Below, in pieces: positions 1-6,661 of a DNA stretch of 9,466 nucleotides (position 1 is its first letter; the number at the start of each line of letters is the position of its first letter). The stretch spans positions 1-9,466 of the forward strand of contig JADLHH010000363.1 in the NCBI GenBank assembly GCA_020848855.1. Reading direction: 5' to 3'. Source of the DNA: Anaerolineae bacterium. GTDB lineage: Bacteria > Chloroflexota > Anaerolineae > Aggregatilineales > Phototrophicaceae. The notes beneath the pieces are model-generated. The model was not told the origin of the DNA. It did not search any database and saw nothing but the letters and a program-made list of their open reading frames with translations. A program made the translations under genes and the position numbers.

Positions 1-2070
1 CAGCTTGCGGTCGATGTGGACAAGGATTTCGAGCCGACTTATCGCGTGATGAACGACAAGCGCGAAACGGTGAAGGAACTCAAGATCGCGGTGGGACGGG
101 CGAAGGAAATCTATCTGGCGACCGATCCCGACCGCGAAGGCGAAGCGATTGCGTGGCACCTGCTGGCGGCGACCGAACTGGACAGCCAGCCGAACACGCC
201 GGTGCAGCGCGTCGTCTGTCACGAGATCACCAAGCCAGCAATTGAGGAAGCATTCAGCCACCCGCGCGAGATCGACATGAGTCTGGTCAACGCGCAGCAG
301 GCGCGGCGCATCCTCGACCGGCTGGTCGGCTACAACGTCAGCGAGCTGTTGTGGCAGAAGGTGCGCCGGGGGCTGTCTGCCGGGCGCGTGCAGAGCATCG
401 CCGTGCGGCTGATCGTCGACCGCGAGCGCGAAATCGAAGCCTTCGTGTCGGAAGAATACTGGACGGTCGACGCCCGGCTGAGCAAGCAGCCGCATAATGG
501 CAGCGCGAAAAGCAGCAAGCCGTTCGTGGCGCGGCTGATCAAGATCGGCGGGAAGGACGCGCATTTCGGCAGCAAGGACGAAGTCGACCCGCACCTGAAG
601 ATACTCGAAAAGAGCAGCTACAGCGTGGCGGAAATCAAGCGCGGCGAGCGCGTGCGCAAGCCGTCCGCCCCGTTCACGACCAGCACGCTCCAGCAGGAAG
701 CCTCGCGCCGTCTGGGTTTCAACGCCCGACGGACGATGGCGGTGGCGCAGCAGTTGTACGAAGGCATTGACGCCGGCGCGGAAGGTCCGGTCGGTCTGAT
801 TACCTACATGCGTACCGACAGCCTGTCGGTTTCGCCGCAGGCGCACAAAGAGGCGCGCGAGTACATCGAGAGACGCTTCGGCAAGGACTACATGCCCAAG
901 CGCGCGCCAGTGTACCGCACCAAGACCAAAGGCGCGCAGGAAGCGCATGAGGCGATTCGCCCAACGAGCGTGATACGCGAGCCGGACGCGATCAAGAAAT
1001 CGCTGTCGCACGACCAGTATCGACTGTACAACCTGATCTGGCAGCGGTTCGTCGCCAGCCAGATGGAGAACGCCGTCTATAACACGCTGCGGGTCGATAT
1101 CGACGCCGGACCATCAGCGGCGCACGTGCAACCGACGGTTGCCAAGCCCTATCACTTCCGCGTCAGTGGCAGCACGATCAAGTTTAGCGGGTTTCTGGCG
1201 CTGTACGAAGACGCTCACGACGAAGATATCGCTGCCGACGAGGACGAAGGGCGCATCCTGCCGGAGATGAGCATCGGCGAGGTGCTCGATCTGCTCGGCT
1301 TGCTGCCGGAACAGCACTTCACCCAGCCGCCGCCGCGCTACACCGAAGCGAGCCTGGTGCGGACGCTGGAAGAATACGGCATCGGTCGCCCCAGCACCTA
1401 CGCGCCGACCGTCGCCGTCATTCAGGATCGCGAGTACGTCACCCGCGAAGATAAGCGCCTGATCCCGACCGAGACCGGCAGGATCGTCAACGACCTGCTG
1501 GTGGAACACTTCCCGGAGATCATGGACTACCAGTTCACGGCGAAAATGGAAGATGAGCTGGACGACATCGCCGAGAGCAAGCTGGAATGGCGCCCGATGC
1601 TGCGCGATTTCTACGACCCGTTCGAGCGACGGCTGAAGACTGCCCGCACCGCGATTGAGCGCGTGAACCACGTCGAGGAAGTCGGGCGGGCGTGCCCGGT
1701 GTGTGGCAAGCCGCTGGTAATCCGCTACGGGCGTTTCGGCAAGTTCATCGGCTGCTCGGATTACCCGAACTGCCGCCACACTGAACCGCTGCTGGAAAAG
1801 CTGGGCATCTCGTGCCCGGTGTGCGGCGCGGAACACGGCGGCGAGATCATCCAGCGGCGAACCCAGAAAGGGCGCGTATTCTACGGCTGCTCGCGCTACC
1901 CGGAGTGCGAATTCACAAGCTGGAAGAAGCCGCTGCCCCAGCCCTGCCCTAACTGCGGCGGGCTGCTGGTCGAGCAGAGCCGCAACAAAGCGCAGTGCAT
2001 CGAGTGCACGCACACCTACGAGATCGACAAGCTGCCGGCGCTGGCAGCGCAAAACGCCGAGCCGGCGTAA
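1..2070 (+). CDS. topA: DNA topoisomerase I (type IA), C-terminal part, 5' end outside the window
   Basis: Type IA topoisomerase, which relaxes negative supercoils by cutting and rejoining one strand. The reading frame is open from base 1, and residues upstream of the first possible start (GTG at 16) still read like TopA, so the gene begins before the window; 689 residues are visible. The TOPRIM acidic motif DPDREGE gives D42, D44 and E46 (numbered from base 1). The catalytic tyrosine is in GLITYMRTDS, Tyr269 (bases 805-807). The EEYGIGRPSTYA block of the core is present near 1369-1404. The C-terminus carries three four-cysteine zinc ribbons, starting at about C565 (CPVC), C605 (CPVC) and C649 (CPNC), as is usual for bacterial TopA. 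Nothing essential is missing from the visible part. The gene ends with TAA at 2068-2070 and is followed by a hairpin. Identity is near certain; only the 5' end is unknown. Confidence 0.98.
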   Translation, partial: QLAVDVDKDFEPTYRVMNDKRETVKELKIAVGRAKEIYLATDPDREGEAIAWHLLAATELDSQPNTPVQRVVCHEITKPAIEEAFSHPREIDMSLVNAQQARRILDRLVGYNVSELLWQKVRRGLSAGRVQSIAVRLIVDREREIEAFVSEEYWTVDARLSKQPHNGSAKSSKPFVARLIKIGGKDAHFGSKDEVDPHLKILEKSSYSVAEIKRGERVRKPSAPFTTSTLQQEASRRLGFNARRTMAVAQQLYEGIDAGAEGPVGLITYMRTDSLSVSPQAHKEAREYIERRFGKDYMPKRAPVYRTKTKGAQEAHEAIRPTSVIREPDAIKKSLSHDQYRLYNLIWQRFVASQMENAVYNTLRVDIDAGPSAAHVQPTVAKPYHFRVSGSTIKFSGFLALYEDAHDEDIAADEDEGRILPEMSIGEVLDLLGLLPEQHFTQPPPRYTEASLVRTLEEYGIGRPSTYAPTVAVIQDREYVTREDKRLIPTETGRIVNDLLVEHFPEIMDYQFTAKMEDELDDIAESKLEWRPMLRDFYDPFERRLKTARTAIERVNHVEEVGRACPVCGKPLVIRYGRFGKFIGCSDYPNCRHTEPLLEKLGISCPVCGAEHGGEIIQRRTQKGRVFYGCSRYPECEFTSWKKPLPQPCPNCGGLLVEQSRNKAQCIECTHTYEIDKLPALAAQNAEPA

Positions 2071-2092
2071 ACAGTCTGGAACGAAGCGAATT

Positions 2093-2133
2093 CAAGGGCA
2101 GGATACAACCTGTAAATCCTGTCCTTGCTGTTT
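2093..2133 (+). terminator. Hairpin terminator after topA
   Basis: A 12-bp stem pairs CAAGGGCAGGAT (2093-2104) with ATCCTGTCCTTG (2116-2127), with one G-T wobble and an 11-nt loop. It is followed by CTGTTT (2128-2133), which can also pair with AAACAG at 2069-2074, overlapping the topA stop. The T-run is only three bases, so this is a weak intrinsic terminator. Its position 23 bases after topA and before an independent gene supports the role. It shares sequence with the hairpin at 3684-3737. Confidence 0.55.
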
Positions 2134-2230
2134 CCCTACGATCCTCGTACTTTCCCCGCCAAACCGTTTGCATTTCCTAACGATTAACGCTAGCCTTGTG
2201 CTGGCATTTTCGCTCAAAACGGATTTCGAC

Positions 2231-2236
2231 TACAAT
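2231..2236 (+). promoter_or_regulatory. Possible -10 element for the two-pass membrane protein gene
   Basis: TACAAT matches the TATAAT consensus at five of six positions and lies 38 bases before the ATG at 2274. The matching -35 region (about 2208-2213, TTTCGC) is poor. A short dyad, GACTA-N6-TAGTC (2228-2243), overlaps it and could be an operator, but five-base arms occur readily by chance. The terminator upstream makes an own promoter for this gene likely; the exact site is uncertain. Confidence 0.3.
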
Positions 2237-2273
2237 CATAGTCAGTCGGCGGCGGAAGAAAGGTCGATGCCTT

Positions 2274-3665
2274 ATGATGAAGTTTCTGAAAGACAGCTAC
2301 AACGGCATTTATGTCGTCCTGCTCAAGCCCTACATGCCCACCCGGAAAGCGGTGCTGGTGCTGATTCTGGGGGTGCTGCTGGGGCTGCTGTGGGCGTATG
2401 CGATTTCGCCAACGACTTACTACGACTCTGACCCGCGTACGCTGCACCAAAGCTGGCAGGATGAATGGGTCAAGCTGCTGGCAGACCGCTATGCCGCCAC
2501 GACCAACGCCGACATCAGCGGCAATATCGTCAATCTGCTCACCCGCGTCGATGACCCGCTCGGCATCGTCGAACGGCTGATCGCCACGCCCGGCGAAGAA
2601 GCCAACCGCGCCAAGCTCGAAGCAATTCGACCACTTGCCGAGCAGGCAGAACCGAACGCCGTCACCGCGCCACAGCCGAGCCTGGTCGCCAACATCCTGC
2701 CGTACGTCGTCGCGCCGGTTGTGATCGTGATCATCGGCACGATTGTGACGGTGCTGTTCGGGATGTTCATCTTCCCCAACCTGATCGAGCCACTGCAGAA
2801 ACGCGCGCGCGGCGAAAAAGCCAGCCCGCTAGTGGCGCAGGAGCGCAAGGCGCGCGCCGAAACCGCCAGGCTGATGGAAACCAGGAAGACCGACTTCGCC
2901 GCGACCACCGACTTCGGTCCGCCGCTGATGCAGCGCATGTCCAACTACACGCCGGGTTTCGGCACGTATGACGAGTCGTACACCATCGAGGATGAGCAGG
3001 AGCGCTTCCTGGGCGAATGCGGCGCGCTGATTTCGGAGACAGTCGGCACGGGCGACCCGGCGAAAGCCGCCGCGATTGAGGTATGGCTGTTCGACAAGGA
3101 CGACTTCGTCCGCACCGTCACCAAAGTCTTCGTCTCGGAATACGCCTACAATGATCCGTCGCTGCGCTCGAAGCTCGAAGCCAAGGGCGACCTGATGCTG
3201 GCGCAGCCGGGCGCGACCGTCCTGATGGAGACCAATACGCTGCGCCTGCAGGCGCGCATCGTGGATATGCAGTACGGCACGGGTCCGCTGCCGCCCAACA
3301 GCTACTTCGAGAAGATGACGCTCGAACTGGCGGCGTGGCGCAAGAACGCCGCCGGCGCGCCGGTCGCGGTGACGCAGCAGGTCATCGCGGCTGCGCCGCA
3401 GGCTGCGCCGGTTGTCGCGCCGCCACCTGCCGCAGCGCCCATGCGCCAGCAGCCAAATTTCCAGACGCCGCAGCCGCAGCGTTCGCCAGCGATGCCACCT
3501 GCCATGCCGCCCGCCGCGCCGCCCCAGCAGCCGACGCCGGGGCTGGGCAGCACAACGCCACCACTGCGCCCGGCAGTCTCGCCACCATCGCCGCCGCCCC
3601 GCCCTAGTCCTTCGGCGGACGACGATCCGTTTGGCGGGACGGGCGACTTCACGCCGATCACCTGA
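2274..3665 (+). CDS. Unrecognised two-pass membrane protein with cytoplasmic domain and Pro-rich tail
   Basis: Family not recognised. Start chosen at ATG 2274 (a second ATG follows at 2277) because the purine-rich AAGAAAGG at 2256-2263 lies 10 bases upstream; the frame is open from TTG 2196 but residues from there look untranslated. The protein is 463 aa. A first membrane segment is at about residues 25-46 (LVLILGVLLGLLWAYAI) and a second at about 140-171 (PYVVAPVVIVIIGTIVTVLF). Basic residues before the first and after the second (QKRARGEK) put both ends in the cytoplasm and the roughly 90-residue loop outside. A charged helical stretch (about 178-205) leads to a compact domain at about 235-365 containing AAIEVWLFDKDDFVRTVTKV and TLRLQARIVDMQYG. 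The last 95 residues are rich in Pro, Ala and Gln and end in an acidic DDDPFGGTGDF patch. It stands alone between terminators, convergent with greA. Scaffold or envelope-assembly roles are only guesses. Confidence 0.85.
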   Translation: MMKFLKDSYNGIYVVLLKPYMPTRKAVLVLILGVLLGLLWAYAISPTTYYDSDPRTLHQSWQDEWVKLLADRYAATTNADISGNIVNLLTRVDDPLGIVERLIATPGEEANRAKLEAIRPLAEQAEPNAVTAPQPSLVANILPYVVAPVVIVIIGTIVTVLFGMFIFPNLIEPLQKRARGEKASPLVAQERKARAETARLMETRKTDFAATTDFGPPLMQRMSNYTPGFGTYDESYTIEDEQERFLGECGALISETVGTGDPAKAAAIEVWLFDKDDFVRTVTKVFVSEYAYNDPSLRSKLEAKGDLMLAQPGATVLMETNTLRLQARIVDMQYGTGPLPPNSYFEKMTLELAAWRKNAAGAPVAVTQQVIAAAPQAAPVVAPPPAAAPMRQQPNFQTPQPQRSPAMPPAMPPAAPPQQPTPGLGSTTPPLRPAVSPPSPPPRPSPSADDDPFGGTGDFTPIT

Positions 3666-3683
3666 CCGCCGGAACGAAACAGA

Positions 3684-3737
3684 AAAACAGGGGCAGGATG
3701 CGAGCCAGGCTGGCAAGCACCCTGCCCCTGCTGTTTT
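3684..3737. terminator. Bidirectional terminator between the membrane protein gene and greA
   Basis: AAAACAGGGGCAGG (3684-3697) pairs with CCTGCCCCTGCTGTTTT (3721-3737), leaving a three-base CTG bulge on the 3' arm. The loop (3698-3720) contains a further small palindrome, GCCAGGCTGGC. On the plus strand the GC-rich stem ends in TTTT; on the minus strand it ends in TTTTT. This suits termination of both convergent genes: one stops at 3665, and greA ends at 3757. Confidence 0.8.
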
Positions 3738-3756
3738 CCGCAGGTGTGAGCACCGA

Positions 3757-4224
3757 TTACTGGATCTTCTTGACCTTGAAGCTGATTTGCCCGCTGGGCG
3801 TCTGGACGCGGACTTTCTCGCCCTTCTTCGCGCCCAGCAGCGCCGACCCGATCGGGCTGAGGTGCGAGATTTTGCCCTCGTCGGGCTTGGCTTCGGCAGC
3901 GCCGACGATGGTATAGACTTCTTCTTCGCTCGCGCCTTCTTCGACGATGGTGACCTGCGAGCCGACCTTCACCACGTCCGAACTGCCGTCGTTGGAGATG
4001 ATGACCGCCGAACGCAGCACGTTTTCGAGGTATTGGATGCGCCCTTCGATGAACGCCTGCTGTTCCTTGGCGTCGTGATAATCCGCGTTTTCCTTCAGGT
4101 CGCCCTGCGCGACCGCTTCCTTGAGCTTCGCCGCCAAATCCGGGCGTCGAACGTTGACCAGATTATCAAGTTCGCGCTGGAGTTCTTCCGCGCCTTCGGC
4201 GGTGAGATATACCTGTTCAGACAT
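3757..4224 (-). CDS. greA: Transcription elongation factor GreA
   Basis: GreA enters the secondary channel of stalled, backtracked RNA polymerase and stimulates cleavage of the transcript's 3' end. The protein is 155 aa, the usual length. The N-terminal coiled coil (about residues 1-75) carries the tip motif GDLKENADYHDAKEQQ, with the acidic residues D42 and E45 that correspond to the functional pair of E. coli GreA. The C-terminal FKBP-like domain carries the family signature ISHLSPIGSALLGAKKGEKV (residues 119-138). The ATG at 4222-4224 is preceded by GAGGGG (4230-4235 on the minus strand) with a 5-base gap, which fixes the start. It is divergent from the solute-binding fusion gene, with about 240 bp between. 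I see no clear own promoter; the AT-rich block at 4415-4430 could fire both ways, leaving a leader of about 190 bases. Confidence 0.98.
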   Translation of the reverse strand: MSEQVYLTAEGAEELQRELDNLVNVRRPDLAAKLKEAVAQGDLKENADYHDAKEQQAFIEGRIQYLENVLRSAVIISNDGSSDVVKVGSQVTIVEEGASEEEVYTIVGAAEAKPDEGKISHLSPIGSALLGAKKGEKVRVQTPSGQISFKVKKIQ

Positions 4225-4388
4225 TCTTACCCCTCGTCAATGCTCACCATGCTGCTGCACAAGCCACGCCGGGCGGCTTGCGGTCAGTTTAATACAATTC
4301 GACTGGATACGGTCGGCACGCGGCAGATACGCTGGAAATGCAGACTGATAGATGCCAGTATATGCACACGAGAATCGAAAATCAAGAT

Positions 4389-4427
4389 TTGACCTTCAGT
4401 ATTTGCGCAGATCGTATATAATATAAT
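4389..4427 (+). promoter_or_regulatory. Promoter region of the solute-binding fusion gene
   Basis: Two overlapping perfect TATAAT hexamers lie at 4417-4422 and 4422-4427, in an AT-rich patch that stands out from the GC-rich surroundings. TTGACC (4389-4394, five of six matches to TTGACA) lies upstream. The gap is 22 or 27 bases, longer than the ideal 17, so the true -35 may be the weaker TTCAGT at 4395-4400, which is 16 bases from the first TATAAT. The distance from here to the coding start at 4464 is about 37 bases. Confidence 0.55.
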
Positions 4428-4463
4428 TTGTAATGCTGCGATCAGGCGACAATGAGGTATGAC

Positions 4464-6593
4464 ATGGAACGTAGAGACTATCGAACAATCGTGTGGATAC
4501 TTATCGTTCTGGCTGGGCTGCTCGCATTCCAGAGCATCAGCGCACAGGAGCAACCGGTCATTCGCATCGGCGTTCTGGACACCGAACAGGGCGCGATCAG
4601 CAACGGCGCGCGGCTTGCCATCAGCACGATCAACGGTTCGGGCGGCACCGAACTGGCGGACGGCACGCTGGCGCGGCTGGAACTGGTGATCGAGCCGCCG
4701 AACCTGGGTTTCACGCTCGACGAAGCCGTCCAGCGCCTGCGGGACGCCAACGTCATCGCGGTGCTCGGTCCACAATCCGACGCCGAGGTACTTGATGGCG
4801 TTTCGCAGCTTCGCAGCCTGAACGTACCGGTAATCGTCCCGGCGACCGGCGACACGATCATCACGGCGGACGCTTCGGGGCTGCTGTTCCGTTCGCGGGC
4901 GCAGGAAGCGGTGATCGCGCAGGCGCTCGCCAACTATCTGATCAGCGAGTTCGACCTGACTTCGATTGCCACCGTGCAGCTTGATATCGCCAGCACCGCC
5001 GGGATCGTCGATTTCACGACCGCCGCCGCGACGCTCGGTGTCACGCCGCAGCCGGCAATTACGCTGGTGGAAACGTCGGACATGAGCGATACCATCAGCG
5101 ACCTGGCGGACGCCAACCCCGCCGTGGTCGTCGCCTACGGCAGCCCGGAAGCGGCGGCGGAGTTGTACAGCGGGCTGCGCGGTGAAGGCTGGACGGGCAT
5201 TTTCACTTACAATCAGGCGTTCGACCTCAGCTTCCGCGCCAACGTGCCGTTCAACGAACTGAGCGGCGTCATCTCGGCGGTAACGTGGATTTTCACCGCG
5301 CCCAACCCGCTGAGTGCGATCTTCCTTGACGACTTCGTCCGGCTGTACGGCGACCTGCCCGGCGCAATCGACGCCGCCAGCTTCGACGCCGTGAACCTGA
5401 TCGCCGAAGCGCTGGCAGAACCCGGCGGGCTGCGCGACAACCTCGCCAACGCGCCCGAAACGACCGGCTTGCAGGGCATCCTGAATGACAATGCTCTGAA
5501 CGAAGGCGACATGAGCAACAACGTGCTGATCGTGCGGCGGACGAACCTGGGCGCGCCGGAAGTGCTGGCGCACTATCAGGGCAGCGAACAAGTCCCGCTG
5601 ACCAGCATCCCGATTATCCACCAGACGCCGACACCGCAGCCGGAAGTCTCGCTGACCGTCACCGAGCCGTTCCAGAACGTCTATACCGGACCGGGCGAGG
5701 AATATGGCATCCTCGGTCAGTTGATGCAGGGCGACGAAGCAGTGATCGTCGGCGCAGACATCAATTACACCTGGGTCGTGATCGATTTCCGGGGGCAGGA
5801 AGGCTGGGTTCTCGCGAACGCGGTCAGTATCACCGGCGACCTGCGCAGCGTCCCAGTCGTCCCCGCGCCGCCCTTCCCGACTCTGGCGATCACGCTGACG
5901 CCGTCACCCGTGCCGGAGATCGACCTGATCATCGTCTCGGCGAGCGTCTCGCCCAATCCGGTCGTGCCGGGGCAGAACTTCTCGGTCAACGTGACGGTCG
6001 GCAACATCGGCAACGCGCCCGCCGGAACGTTCAGCGTCGCCGGGACATTCCCGCCCAATAACGTGTACCTGATCGGGCAGGTTCCCGGTCTCGGCGCGGG
6101 GCAAAGCACGTCGCTGACGCTGTCCGGCATCCTGAGCGGCACCGGAACGTACACGGCATCGCTGCAAATCGACGCCAACAATCAGGTACAGGAGAGCGCT
6201 GCCGGCGAGCAGAACAACACCTACAATATCAACTACACTGTCGACACCGGCGTGCTGCGGCAGGGTTCGACCACGCTGAACCTGGGCGACACGCTCGACT
6301 TGGAAGGCAACGCGGTTCAGGGCGACGTGAACTGGAACGCCGACGGCGGCACGCTCGGCTTGAAGGCGATCTTCGGGGCGCGGCTGGGGCTACTGGGGTC
6401 GGTTGACCCGAACACGGTCACGTACCAGATGATCAATCCTGCTGCGATGAACCGCGATTCGATCCCCCGCGCCGAGATGAACGTTGGCTCGGTGGTCGGC
6501 ATCATCACCGCCGACGGACACCGCGGCTGGATGCAGGTCACGGCGCTGAGCGATACGCAGATCGGGCTGATTTTCCGGGTGTATAACGGGTAA
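4464..6593 (+). CDS. Secreted LivK-like solute-binding / SH3 / CARDB-like fusion protein
   Basis: The protein is 709 aa from ATG 4464, chosen because GAGG (4454-4457) lies 6 bases upstream; ATG 4452 in frame is an alternative adding four residues. Residues 8-22 form a hydrophobic Sec signal, with a likely signal peptidase I site near SISA|QEQ (A27); no lipobox cysteine is present. Residues 32 to about 375 resemble type I periplasmic-binding (branched-chain amino acid receptor, LivK-like) domains: IRIGVLDTEQG, NGARLAISTING and VIAVLGPQSDAEVLDGV, followed by LNVPVIVPATGDTI. About 395-456 looks like a bacterial SH3 domain (VYTGPGEEYGILGQL, EGWVLANAV). About 486-592 resembles CARDB, a beta-sandwich (SPNPVVPGQNFSVNVTVGN). 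About 596-709 is unassigned. Short proline-rich linkers separate the modules. No permease or ATPase gene lies next to it, so a sensing or wall-associated binding role is as plausible as transport. The ligand is unknown. Confidence 0.88.
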   Translation: MERRDYRTIVWILIVLAGLLAFQSISAQEQPVIRIGVLDTEQGAISNGARLAISTINGSGGTELADGTLARLELVIEPPNLGFTLDEAVQRLRDANVIAVLGPQSDAEVLDGVSQLRSLNVPVIVPATGDTIITADASGLLFRSRAQEAVIAQALANYLISEFDLTSIATVQLDIASTAGIVDFTTAAATLGVTPQPAITLVETSDMSDTISDLADANPAVVVAYGSPEAAAELYSGLRGEGWTGIFTYNQAFDLSFRANVPFNELSGVISAVTWIFTAPNPLSAIFLDDFVRLYGDLPGAIDAASFDAVNLIAEALAEPGGLRDNLANAPETTGLQGILNDNALNEGDMSNNVLIVRRTNLGAPEVLAHYQGSEQVPLTSIPIIHQTPTPQPEVSLTVTEPFQNVYTGPGEEYGILGQLMQGDEAVIVGADINYTWVVIDFRGQEGWVLANAVSITGDLRSVPVVPAPPFPTLAITLTPSPVPEIDLIIVSASVSPNPVVPGQNFSVNVTVGNIGNAPAGTFSVAGTFPPNNVYLIGQVPGLGAGQSTSLTLSGILSGTGTYTASLQIDANNQVQESAAGEQNNTYNINYTVDTGVLRQGSTTLNLGDTLDLEGNAVQGDVNWNADGGTLGLKAIFGARLGLLGSVDPNTVTYQMINPAAMNRDSIPRAEMNVGSVVGIITADGHRGWMQVTALSDTQIGLIFRVYNG

Positions 6594-6614
6594 GCCGCCA
6601 CACGAGATTTTCCC

Positions 6615-6642
6615 GTAGGGGCGTAATATATTACGCCCCTAC
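6615..6642. repeat. Perfect 28-bp palindrome in a convergent intergenic gap
   Basis: GTAGGGGCGTAATA (6615-6628) is followed directly by its exact reverse complement, TATTACGCCCCTAC (6629-6642). It sits between the stop codons of two convergent genes (6593 and 6662). As RNA it would form a strong stem on either strand, so it may help end both transcripts. Neither side has a T-run, which argues against a classic intrinsic terminator. The form, an AT centre flanked by GTAGGGGCG/CGCCCCTAC, resembles dispersed palindromic repeats of bacterial genomes; copy number cannot be seen here. Confidence 0.8.
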
Positions 6643-6661
6643 AGCCTCTCCCCACGCACAA

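Noticed and set aside
1114..2052. Minus-strand open frame of 312 codons antisense to topA
   Set aside because: It is a shadow of the conserved topA core and zinc ribbons, with Arg/Ala/Val-rich filler sequence.
2228..2243. GACTA-N6-TAGTC dyad overlapping the possible -10 element
   Set aside because: Five-base arms are too short to claim an operator, and no second copy or regulator gene is nearby. It is mentioned only in the promoter entry.
2168..2431. Plus-strand 87-codon frame with ATG at 2267 near the membrane protein start
   Set aside because: ATG 2267 lies only 3 bases after the AGG of the ribosome binding site, and the frame runs through the first membrane segment of the real gene. Its sequence has no signal or domain.
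4261..4279. AAGCC/GGCTT stem in the greA leader considered as a riboswitch or attenuator
   Set aside because: It is a single short stem with no alternative pairing partner, T-run or conserved aptamer core.
3412..4392. Plus-strand open frame of 326 codons spanning the terminator and greA
   Set aside because: It runs through the Pro-rich tail of the membrane protein, a hairpin terminator and all of greA in antisense; no domain is visible.
4284..5621. Minus-strand open frame of 445 codons opposite the solute-binding fusion gene
   Set aside because: The composition is typical of a reverse-complement shadow, rich in Arg, Gln and Val without structure. The plus strand encodes a recognisable secreted protein.
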